Positions 1 to 5,353 of a stretch of 5,353 nt of DNA are shown piece after piece. The notes beneath the pieces were generated by a model. The model was not told where the DNA came from and searched no databases. It was given only the letters and a program-made list of their open reading frames with translations. Origin of the DNA: CAZQRW01 sp964596115 (GTDB lineage Bacteria > Hydrothermota > UBA3072 > B12-G15); NCBI GenBank assembly GCA_964596115.1, contig CAZQRW010000081.1, positions 1 to 5,353 of the forward strand, written 5' to 3'. Position numbers and translations under genes: made by a program. Position 1 is the stretch's first letter, and every line of letters begins with the position of its first letter.

Positions 1-83
1 TAATAAAGAAGGGAGAACATATAGAGAAGATATACAAGGTGTTTGTAATAAGATAAATTTGCTTAATTCTAAAGGATAACTTC
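1..83. other. Left-end flank downstream of the PLP-enzyme gene, nothing assigned
   Basis: No intrinsic terminator (GC stem plus U-run) is visible after the PLP-enzyme stop. On the plus strand two frames are open from the window edge, one ending with TAA at 54-56 and one at 77-79. Either could be the tail of a convergent gene, but 17-25 codons in AT-rich DNA are not enough to call one. Confidence 0.4.
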
Positions 84-1184
84 TTAAATAACCTTTAATA
101 CAAAATCTATCTCTTCTTCAGTATTATAGAAGTGTGGGGAAAAACGGAGGGCGTTGTTCCTGAGGGAGATAATTATTTTATTTTCCTTCAATCTATTATA
201 TACGTTCTCAGCAGTGCTGTTTTTTGGTCTTGCAGTTACTATCCCAGCTATTCTATCTTCAGGTGTAAGTATCTGATATTTTTTTTCCTTTAGTCCATTT
301 AGAAGAATGGTATTAAGCCTTCCTATTTTGCCTTCTATATTTTTGGGTCCATAATCTAAAATAAGCTTTATGCTTTCTGAGAGGCCTGCTATTCCGATGA
401 TATTCCTGGTCCCCAATTCAAATCTTCTTCCATCACGGAATGGCTCTGGTAAAATACTAAAATCATTGAAATTCTTCCAGGGTGCACCTAACCAACCTGT
501 ATGAACCTTTTTCATCCTTTCAAAGATGTAAGGACTAATATAAAAAAAACCTGTCCCATGGGGGCCATTCAGCCATTTTGAACCGCCACAGGCGAAAATA
601 TCTACTTTTTCACTTACAACATCAATATCTATTGAACCAAGTGCCTGTATCCCATCAACGATGAAAAAAATACCCTTTTTTCTTAAATAATCAGAGAGTT
701 CCCTCAGTGGTAATTTTTCACCTGTAAAATATTGTACATAGTCTACTATAACTGCCCTTGTCTTTTTATTGATTGCATTTGCTACAACCTCTACGGGATT
801 TTTTTCTGAAAAGGAGAGATATTTTACAGTTATCTTAGGTATATTGTATTCAGCAATATATTTTGCAGCAGGAAAGCATTCTTCCATAACAATAATTTCA
901 TCTCCTGTTTTAAATGGTATGTTCACAAGCGCAATATAAATTGCCTGAGAGGTATTGGAGGTAAATGCAACGTTTTCTGGTTTCCCATTAAGGAGTGCTG
1001 CTATTCTTTCTCTGCAGGCATTAAGTATTTTGTTTTGATATTCAATACCAGGATCTCCCTGTAACTGAAAGTCATTTATGACAGATACCATTTTTTTGAC
1101 TGCAGGCTCTGGCATTATCCCTGTGGAGGCATGATTCAGGTAAATTAAATTTTTAGTAATCTTAAACAAGTTTCTATTTTTCAT
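84..1184 (-). CDS. Class V aminotransferase-fold PLP-dependent enzyme (isopenicillin N epimerase/SufS-like, substrate unknown)
   Basis: A complete 366-residue protein of fold type I PLP enzymes, class V, close to the family's usual length; predicted cytosolic. Visible landmarks in order: YLNHAST near residues 15-21; the phosphate-binding FTSNTS at 74-79; EECFP at 101-105; VDGIQ at 176-180, with Asp177 contacting the pyridine nitrogen and Gln180 the cofactor; GGSKWLNGPHGTG at 200-212, with Lys203 as the Schiff-base lysine; FELGTRN at 255-261; and a C-terminal LRFSPHFYNT at 346-355. That C-terminal motif is typical of the isopenicillin N epimerase/selenocysteine-lyase-like branch. Its only cysteines are 57, 103 and 199, so the catalytic cysteine of SufS/IscS desulfurases is absent and sulfur transfer is unlikely. 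The start follows the UbiB-family stop by 7 nt and has no convincing Shine-Dalgarno, suggesting translational coupling. Family assignment is secure. The reaction (transamination, epimerisation or C-X lyase) is not decidable from sequence. Confidence 0.9.
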   Translation of the reverse strand: MKNRNLFKITKNLIYLNHASTGIMPEPAVKKMVSVINDFQLQGDPGIEYQNKILNACRERIAALLNGKPENVAFTSNTSQAIYIALVNIPFKTGDEIIVMEECFPAAKYIAEYNIPKITVKYLSFSEKNPVEVVANAINKKTRAVIVDYVQYFTGEKLPLRELSDYLRKKGIFFIVDGIQALGSIDIDVVSEKVDIFACGGSKWLNGPHGTGFFYISPYIFERMKKVHTGWLGAPWKNFNDFSILPEPFRDGRRFELGTRNIIGIAGLSESIKLILDYGPKNIEGKIGRLNTILLNGLKEKKYQILTPEDRIAGIVTARPKNSTAENVYNRLKENKIIISLRNNALRFSPHFYNTEEEIDFVLKVI

Positions 1185-1191
1185 ACTATAT

Positions 1192-2787
1192 CTAAAATTC
1201 TTTGTATCTTATTAGTCTATAAAGAAACCAGATTCCAAATATGCCTGCAAGAATGAAACCAAAAATACCAAAGGGAATTAATCTCTTTGGACCCCTTATA
1301 ATGAACGCAGAACCAATAATGATAGAGGCAGTGATAATACCTATTGATATCCTTGTTGATGCACCCTCAATTGATTTTATTATATCTTCCTGTTTTTCTA
1401 TTCTCAATCTGAGATTGCCCCTGTCAAGCCAGTCCTGGATATAATAAATGATCCTTGGAATGGAGGAAGCAGAATCCCTCAGTCTTCGCAGTGCTTTGAT
1501 CGTACTTTTTCCAATATCATGGGGAAAAAATGTTTCCATATATATAGATTTCAGATAAGGTTTGAGGTACTCTGCTAAAACAAAATCGGGATCAAGCATT
1601 CTTGCAACGCCTTCAAGTTGTGATATTGTTTTTGCCAGGAGTAAAAGATTTGTAGGCATAGTTATGTGGAGTCTTCTTAACATTGTCGTTGTCTGCGAGA
1701 TTACCTCTCTTGTATCTATATCTTGCATCGGTTTGTCAACATACTCATCTATCAGGGCTTTCATCTGATTTTCAACCTTAGAAATAGTTTGTTCTTCTCC
1801 TATTATTCCTATATCTTTCAAAAGCTTGTAGAGGTAAAAGGTGTCTCTTTCCATTATTGCAAGTATTATTCCGCTTAAAATATCGGCAGTAATACTGTCC
1901 AGTTTACCTACCAGTCCAAAATCAAGGAAAGCAATCTCGTTTTTGGGAGTGATTAAGATATTGCCCGGGTGTGGGTCTGCGTGGAATATACGCATTTTGA
2001 ATATTTGCTTCAAGACAAAACCGGCGCCTCTCTCTGCAATTTCTTTCCTTTTTGCTTTATCCTTTATTTCATATAACCTTTTGCCTGATATTTCTTTCAT
2101 AACGATGAGATTTCCAGTTGTGAATTCATCCATCACTTCCGGTATGAGTATTCCATTTTCATTATTCATTTTTTTTCTGAATTCCAGAATGTTTTTTACT
2201 TCTTTTCTGAAATCTGTTTCCATTAATACGTTTTTTCTTAGTTCCTGAACAAATTCACTTGGTTTTACCCAGGAAACCTCCTTGATATTGTTTTCAACCA
2301 TTCTTGCAATCTGATAAAGTATTCTGAAATCTGTTCGTATGATTCTATCAGTTCCAGGTCTTTTTATTTTAAAGACAACATTTTCTCCAAGAATTCTTCC
2401 CCGGTACACCTGAGAGAGGGAGGCTGATGCGACAGGTGTATTATCGATTTTTTCGACAAATTTGTATCTTCCTCCGAGTTCATTTTTTAGTGCATCTTTC
2501 ATTATCTCAAATTTTGTTGGTTCCACCCTATCCTGAAGTTTTGAGAGAGAATTTATTATATTCTGAGGGAAAATATCTACTCTGCAGGAAAGTAGCTGTC
2601 CTATTTTTATAAATGTAGGGCCAAGTGATTCCAACGCAATTCTCAATCCATCTGGTAATGACATCTCCTCTTCTATTTTCCTGGGTATGAATTTTCTCAG
2701 TCTGGGTAATTTCTGGAGATACAAGAATAGGCCGAAACGAGCAAAAGTTGTAATTATCTGCCTTAATCTTCTTATTTCAGTAAACAT
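1192..2787 (-). CDS. ubiB: AarF/ABC1/UbiB-family atypical kinase with C-terminal membrane anchor
   Basis: A complete 531-residue member of the UbiB/ABC1/AarF (COQ8/ADCK) protein-kinase-like family, normal in length. Signatures in order: the KxGQ region KIGQLLSCRVDIFP at 61-74; the Ala-rich loop replacing the kinase Gly-rich loop, PVASASLSQVY at 118-128; nucleotide-binding Lys140 in VVFKIKRPG; the ExD motif at Glu190/Asp192; the catalytic loop FHADPHPGNIL at 268-278 (Asp271, Asn276); and the metal-binding DFG at 289-291. Two hydrophobic helices at about 479-497 and 503-524, with basic residues between and after, indicate a membrane anchor. Family members are ATPases/kinases that support biosynthesis of quinones and other isoprenoid lipids. 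Whether this organism makes ubiquinone is unknown, so the symbol is family-level only. An in-frame TAG 18 nt upstream of the ATG limits the start. The nearest Shine-Dalgarno-like elements (AGGA 13 nt away, GGGA 4 nt away) are weak, implying modest translation. It probably has its own promoter upstream and is followed at 7 nt by the PLP-enzyme gene. Confidence 0.94.
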   Translation of the reverse strand: MFTEIRRLRQIITTFARFGLFLYLQKLPRLRKFIPRKIEEEMSLPDGLRIALESLGPTFIKIGQLLSCRVDIFPQNIINSLSKLQDRVEPTKFEIMKDALKNELGGRYKFVEKIDNTPVASASLSQVYRGRILGENVVFKIKRPGTDRIIRTDFRILYQIARMVENNIKEVSWVKPSEFVQELRKNVLMETDFRKEVKNILEFRKKMNNENGILIPEVMDEFTTGNLIVMKEISGKRLYEIKDKAKRKEIAERGAGFVLKQIFKMRIFHADPHPGNILITPKNEIAFLDFGLVGKLDSITADILSGIILAIMERDTFYLYKLLKDIGIIGEEQTISKVENQMKALIDEYVDKPMQDIDTREVISQTTTMLRRLHITMPTNLLLLAKTISQLEGVARMLDPDFVLAEYLKPYLKSIYMETFFPHDIGKSTIKALRRLRDSASSIPRIIYYIQDWLDRGNLRLRIEKQEDIIKSIEGASTRISIGIITASIIIGSAFIIRGPKRLIPFGIFGFILAGIFGIWFLYRLIRYKEF

Positions 2788-2850
2788 ATTTTCCCATGAA
2801 TCCTATTTTTTGATAGATTACTTTCTTTCGCTACAGTAAAAGGTGAAATA

Positions 2851-2866
2851 TTTCCATTGCTGGAAA
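2851..2866 (-). promoter_or_regulatory. Small hairpin with GCAA tetraloop in the leader of the UbiB-family gene
   Basis: On the minus strand TTTCCA-GCAA-TGGAAA forms a perfect 6-bp stem capped by a GNRA-class tetraloop, roughly 65 nt before the UbiB-family start and inside its predicted leader. No U-run follows, so it is not an intrinsic terminator. Its 5' arm overlaps a tract (2863-2870) that can instead pair with 2822-2829. The structure is visible by base pairing only; any regulatory role is inference. Confidence 0.35.
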
Positions 2867-2922
2867 GAAATACGAATACAAAAGGAAAATTGAAATTTTT
2901 TGATATAAATACCATATGAATA

Positions 2923-2950
2923 AGGATAAATTCTATATTTGTTTTGTCAA
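2923..2950 (-). promoter_or_regulatory. Probable sigma-70-type promoter for the UbiB-family gene
   Basis: On the minus strand a perfect -35 hexamer TTGACA (2945-2950) is followed by a 16-bp AT-rich spacer and TATCCT (2923-2928), which matches the -10 consensus at four of six positions. Transcription would start near 2916, leaving a leader of about 130 nt before the UbiB-family ATG. It sits just after the aldolase stop in the 192-nt gap. The -10 is imperfect and AT-rich DNA yields such matches by chance, so this is likely but not certain. Confidence 0.5.
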
Positions 2951-2979
2951 GGAGTTTTTTGTTTATTATTAATATAAGG

Positions 2980-3897
2980 TTATTTTAATAGATAGATTTT
3001 TTCATTTCTCTCTTTAACGATTCTACTAATCCAAAGCATACCCTCTAAAAATGCCTTTCTCGGATCAATAATATCAGGATGCCCAAATAGGTAATTTCTC
3101 ATCCCTGTAAGGAATGCGATACGAATGTCTGTGTCTGTATTTACCTTGTTGATTCCGTTCTTTACTGCTTTTTGAAGTTCTTCGTAGGGCAAACCCTTTG
3201 CACCGGGAATTTGTATACCTGACTTTTTTGCCTCCCTAAGTAACCATTCAGGAAGTGAGGATGCCCCATGTAGGACAAGTGGAATATTTGTTCTTTTCTT
3301 AACCTCTTTAAGCCTATCAATAGCAAGTGTTGCTTCCCCTTTAAATTTAAAGGCGCCGTGTGAAGTCCCAATGGCAGGCGCAAGGAAATCAATACCCGTT
3401 TCTTTTACAAAAATCTCGGCTTCTTCAGGATCAACTAAAAAAGCCTCCCTTTTTGATACAGATATATTTTCCTCTGTTCCACCAATTTTGCCCAGTTCTG
3501 CCTCAACTGTGACCCCTGCTGGTTTACATATTTCTACAACTTCCTTTGTAAGTTTTAGATTTCCTTCAAAAGGAAGAGAAGATGCGTCAATCATTACAGA
3601 CGAAAAGCCCCACCTGATTGCTTGGATGACAACGTCTTTACTTTTTCCATGATCAAGATGTAATGAAATAGGTACATTTGTCCGTTCCGCAAGGTTTATT
3701 ATCAGTTTTGCAAGTGTTTCTCCCCCTCCATATTTTATTGCCCCTTCCGATAGCTGTATTATGGCAGGAATCCCCATAGTATTGCAGGTTTCAATAATAG
3801 ACTTTGCTGTTTCAAGATTGTATACGTTGTATGCACCTACAGCTATATTTTTACGTGCAACCTCTTTTAGGATTAACCTGGTATTAACAAATCCCAT
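2980..3897 (-). CDS. fba: Class II (zinc-dependent) fructose-1,6-bisphosphate aldolase
   Basis: A complete 305-residue class II ketose-bisphosphate aldolase, a cytosolic TIM barrel that reversibly cleaves a ketose bisphosphate to dihydroxyacetone phosphate plus an aldehyde. The opening (VNTRLILKEV, then AVGAYNVYNLE) is standard. LHLDHG at 79-84 supplies catalytic Asp82 and Zn ligand His83. VEAELGKIGGTEE at 131-143 matches the second family signature. GTSHG holds His180 and LVLHGASS holds His210, the other metal ligands. KVNTDTDIR at 251-259 is the phosphate-site motif. NTDTDIR, with the extra segment at about 223-245, resembles class IIB fructose-bisphosphate aldolases of the Thermus type. 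It differs from the N-ATEL form of tagatose-bisphosphate aldolases, so fructose-1,6-bisphosphate is the preferred guess. A very strong Shine-Dalgarno fixes the start. It lies 55 nt after the Ldh-family gene and is probably co-transcribed with it, which leaves open a role with a related sugar phosphate. Confidence 0.92.
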   Translation of the reverse strand: MGFVNTRLILKEVARKNIAVGAYNVYNLETAKSIIETCNTMGIPAIIQLSEGAIKYGGGETLAKLIINLAERTNVPISLHLDHGKSKDVVIQAIRWGFSSVMIDASSLPFEGNLKLTKEVVEICKPAGVTVEAELGKIGGTEENISVSKREAFLVDPEEAEIFVKETGIDFLAPAIGTSHGAFKFKGEATLAIDRLKEVKKRTNIPLVLHGASSLPEWLLREAKKSGIQIPGAKGLPYEELQKAVKNGINKVNTDTDIRIAFLTGMRNYLFGHPDIIDPRKAFLEGMLWISRIVKERNEKIYLLK

Positions 3898-3900
3898 TTT

Positions 3901-3908
3901 TCCTCCCC
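3901..3908 (-). promoter_or_regulatory. Strong ribosome binding site of the aldolase gene
   Basis: GGGGAGGA on the minus strand sits with its GGAGG core 4 nt before the ATG at 3897, fixing that start. An out-of-frame ATG at 3910 partly overlaps it but would give only eight codons and has no ribosome site of its own. Confidence 0.8.
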
Positions 3909-3919
3909 ATCGTTATTTT

Positions 3920-3959
3920 CTTTTGATAATGTCAGATTTCAGAGACAGGTTATCAAAAG
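3920..3959 (-). other. Intercistronic hairpin overlapping the stop codon of the Ldh-family gene
   Basis: Perfect 10-bp inverted repeat: CTTTTGATAA pairs with TTATCAAAAG (3950-3959 with 3920-3929). Inside it a second 4-bp stem (TGTC/GACA) forms around a 10-nt loop, with a CC bulge on the 5' side. The 5' arm includes the last codons and TGA stop of the upstream gene; the 3' arm ends about 10 nt before the aldolase Shine-Dalgarno. No U-tract follows in the direction of transcription, so it does not look like an intrinsic terminator. A role in mRNA stability, processing or tuning of downstream translation is inferred. Confidence 0.6.
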
Positions 3960-5038
3960 GGTATTTCCAGACTTAACTCCTTACCAATATTCTTAATGTC
4001 GTCAACTACCTTTTGGGATAGTTCTACAAAATCTATATGTTTATCCTCGTTTTCCCATTCTTTTTCACCATGTATATATATTCTATTTTTACCATTTGCC
4101 TTCTCAGAATTTTTGAGCATTCTCTGGAATTCATCCATTTTTTTCTTAAATTCTTCCATGGGAATAAATGCATCAATTCTTATTGCACCAAAGAAATGAC
4201 ATACATCAGGTGGTTTCCCTTTTTTCCCATACACCTGTAAGCCAAAACTTCCTCCAGATAGGACTCCTGTGAATATGTCGACAAGAACCCCTAACCCGTA
4301 ACCCTTGTGTCCACCTGTAAGTTCTTCAGCACCACCTAACGGTAGCAAACCCCCGCCAACTCTTTCAAGTAAATTCTTGAGCACTTTTGCAGGGTTAGAA
4401 GTGGGTGTCCCTGTTTCATCTGTAGCCCAAACGAGGGGTATTTCCTTTCCCGCTCTGTTGTATACCTCAAGTTTTCCTCTTGGGACAGTGCTTGTTGCCA
4501 TATCAAGGACAAATGGTTTTTCGTTCATAGCTGGTACTGCAAATGAGATAGGATTTGTTCCATAGACAAAGTTTCTTCCGTTTGTCGGCACAACCAGAGG
4601 AGCAGAATTGGTGATAGAAATGCCTATTAAATTGTTTTCCGGTAAAGCCATCATCGAATAATACCCGGCGATTCCAAAATGATTGGAGTTTTTTACAGCA
4701 GCAAAGGAAATAAAATTCTCCTTTGCCTTTGTAATAACCCTTTTCATAGTTTTATACGAAACGGGTTGTCCCAGACCTCCATTACCATCTACCAGCATTG
4801 TAACAGGGGTCTCTTTGAGGACTTTCATTGTTGCATCAGGTATCATAATGCCGTTTTTTATACCATTAACATATCTTCTCAAACGGGCTGTTCCATGGGA
4901 GGCGATTCCCCTTCTATCTGATGCAATTAGAACGTCTGCAGTAATCTTTGCATCCTCTTCACTTACCTTTAGTTTCTGGAAAACATTTACCATAAAGGAC
5001 CTTAAATCGGATATATTTATTTTTATGTCTTCCCCCAT
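3953..5038 (-). CDS. Ldh-family (malate/L-lactate/ureidoglycolate/sulfolactate-type) NAD(P)-dependent oxidoreductase
   Basis: A complete 361-residue member of the malate/L-lactate dehydrogenase family (pfam Ldh_2; relatives include MdH, AllD, ComC and DlgD). These enzymes are unrelated to the classical Rossmann lactate dehydrogenases and reduce 2-oxoacids or oxidise 2-hydroxyacids with NAD(P). Diagnostic segments: SDRRGIASHGTARL at 40-53, with the conserved Arg and His48; VKNSNHFGIAGYY at 115-127, with probable catalytic His120; ITNSAP at 142-147; YGTNPISFAVPA at 159-170; LDMATSTVPRGK at 178-189; TGGHKGYGL at 241-249; and FGAIRIDAF at 283-291. Length is normal and nothing is missing. There is no signal peptide, so it should be cytosolic. 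The start has an ideal Shine-Dalgarno and a near-consensus promoter directly upstream, making this the first gene of its transcript. Sequence alone does not identify the substrate. Pairing with a class II aldolase suggests a sugar-acid or C3 2-oxoacid step. Confidence 0.93.
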   Translation of the reverse strand: MGEDIKINISDLRSFMVNVFQKLKVSEEDAKITADVLIASDRRGIASHGTARLRRYVNGIKNGIMIPDATMKVLKETPVTMLVDGNGGLGQPVSYKTMKRVITKAKENFISFAAVKNSNHFGIAGYYSMMALPENNLIGISITNSAPLVVPTNGRNFVYGTNPISFAVPAMNEKPFVLDMATSTVPRGKLEVYNRAGKEIPLVWATDETGTPTSNPAKVLKNLLERVGGGLLPLGGAEELTGGHKGYGLGVLVDIFTGVLSGGSFGLQVYGKKGKPPDVCHFFGAIRIDAFIPMEEFKKKMDEFQRMLKNSEKANGKNRIYIHGEKEWENEDKHIDFVELSQKVVDDIKNIGKELSLEIPF

Positions 5039-5042
5039 AAAA

Positions 5043-5050
5043 ACCTCCTT
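5043..5050 (-). promoter_or_regulatory. Consensus ribosome binding site of the Ldh-family gene
   Basis: AAGGAGGT on the minus strand is a full match to the anti-Shine-Dalgarno complement, with its GGAGG core 5 nt from the ATG at 5038. It decides the start. Given the promoter position it would lie at the extreme 5' end of the mRNA. Confidence 0.88.
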
Positions 5051-5057
5051 TTTATGA

Positions 5058-5086
5058 ATTTTAATAGAAAATCATATATCTGTCAA
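5058..5086 (-). promoter_or_regulatory. Strong sigma-70-type promoter for the Ldh-family/aldolase transcript
   Basis: On the minus strand a perfect -35 TTGACA (5081-5086), a 17-bp spacer of optimal length, and -10 TAAAAT (5058-5063, five of six consensus bases). A run of seven T's (5100-5106) and further AT-rich sequence upstream could act as an UP element. The start point is expected near 5051, giving a leader of about 13 nt consisting almost entirely of the ribosome binding site. This is the best promoter in the window. Confidence 0.8.
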
Positions 5087-5353
5087 ACAGAAATTGAATA
5101 AAAAAACATAGAAAATACATATGTGTGACCATAATATGTTGCCTTTTAGATTTAATATTGTTTTCCTTATTGCCTTATATAAGGATCCACACGAAAGGGT
5201 ATTCATTGCTTCATTTATATTTCCATATGAAATATATATTGATTTTCGTAGGAAATTAAGTCTTTTTGCAAGTCTCTTTTCTGTATCCATTCTTATATTT
5301 TTCTTTTTTATAGGGAGAGGAAGTTATTTTTACCCCTAAAGTGGAGAAGTGGA
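5087..5353. other. Gene-poor AT-rich upstream region, no supported gene
   Basis: About 267 bases upstream of the Ldh-family promoter, running to the window edge. Two overlapping 72-codon frames exist (minus 5072-5290 and plus 5121-5339). Neither has a ribosome site or a recognisable motif, and the minus one runs through the promoter. Besides the palindrome at 5173-5184 there is an AT-rich inverted repeat with 8-bp arms (5216-5223 and 5229-5236, 5-nt centre) and a GTGGA-GAA-GTGGA direct repeat at the very end (5341-5353). It is most likely a regulatory/intergenic region; the neighbouring gene lies beyond the window. Confidence 0.5.
5173..5184. repeat. 12-bp perfect palindrome, possible operator
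   Basis: CCTTATATAAGG reads identically on both strands and lies about 90 bp upstream of the -35 of the Ldh-family promoter. A CCTTAT copy also occurs just before it at 5165-5170. It is the most GC-bounded palindrome in the gene-poor right end and could bind a dimeric regulator. The distance from the promoter is large for a repressor, and no regulator gene is in view. Confidence 0.25.

Noticed and set aside
2..79. Plus-strand open frames at the left edge that could be the C-terminus of a convergent gene
   Set aside because: Two different frames are open over 17-25 codons and neither has recognisable protein sequence; too short to choose or to call a partial gene.
1841..2248. 135-codon plus-strand frame opposite the kinase gene
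   Set aside because: It lies wholly antisense to conserved UbiB-family kinase motifs (catalytic loop and DFG), which explain the open frame.
2940..2979. Possible terminator after the aldolase gene
   Set aside because: The sequence after the stop is AT-rich with only weak self-complementarity (TTATATTAATAATAA), no GC stem and no following U-run, so I do not call an intrinsic terminator.
3884..3910. Eight-codon out-of-frame ATG frame overlapping the aldolase ribosome site
   Set aside because: No upstream ribosome site of its own; the ATG arises from the G-rich Shine-Dalgarno and probably has no role.
5072..5290. 72-codon minus-strand frame upstream of the Ldh-family gene
   Set aside because: No ribosome site, no recognisable motif, and its end runs through the -35 and spacer of a near-consensus promoter. 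It overlaps an equally long frame on the other strand, as expected of AT-rich non-coding DNA.
5121..5339. 72-codon plus-strand frame with a hydrophobic C-terminal half
   Set aside because: No Shine-Dalgarno before the ATG, only a weak promoter-like match, and the hydrophobicity follows from T-rich sequence rather than a recognisable membrane protein.

Overview
The window reads as a compact, AT-rich bacterial chromosomal segment. Four full-length protein genes all lie on the minus strand. Consensus-like Shine-Dalgarno sequences (GGAGG cores) and a near-consensus sigma-70-type promoter mark it as bacterial. Frequent AGA and ATA codons and Lys/Ile/Glu-rich proteins argue against an enteric host and fit an AT-rich, possibly anaerobic or candidate-phylum bacterium. 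I cannot assign a phylum from this sequence alone. No mobile element, CRISPR array, tRNA or rRNA is visible.

In transcription order (right to left): positions 5087-5353 hold no gene I can support, only AT-rich DNA with small palindromes and two unconvincing overlapping ORFs. A strong promoter (TTGACA, 17-bp spacer, TAAAAT, at 5058-5086) then drives an Ldh-family NAD(P)-dependent 2-hydroxyacid oxidoreductase (3953-5038) from a leader predicted to be only about 13 nt long. A 55-nt gap containing a 10-bp-stem hairpin leads to a class II fructose-bisphosphate-type aldolase (2980-3897). A 192-nt gap follows, with a second probable promoter and leader secondary structure. It precedes an AarF/ABC1/UbiB atypical kinase with two C-terminal membrane helices (1192-2787). 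Seven nt after its stop starts a class V (fold type I) PLP-dependent aminotransferase-like enzyme that lacks the cysteine-desulfurase cysteine (84-1184). Positions 1-83 show no gene and no clear terminator.

Functionally there seem to be two transcription modules. The first pairs a dehydrogenase for a 2-oxoacid/2-hydroxyacid with a zinc-dependent ketose-bisphosphate aldolase, consistent with carbohydrate or sugar-acid catabolism. The second pairs a UbiB-type kinase with a PLP enzyme through very tight spacing, and its biochemical logic is not evident. Read-through from the first promoter into the second module is possible, since I see no rho-independent terminator between them. Nothing here clearly amounts to a new system. 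The points most worth checking are the intercistronic hairpin, the ultra-short leader, the structured leader of the kinase gene, and the kinase/PLP-enzyme pairing.
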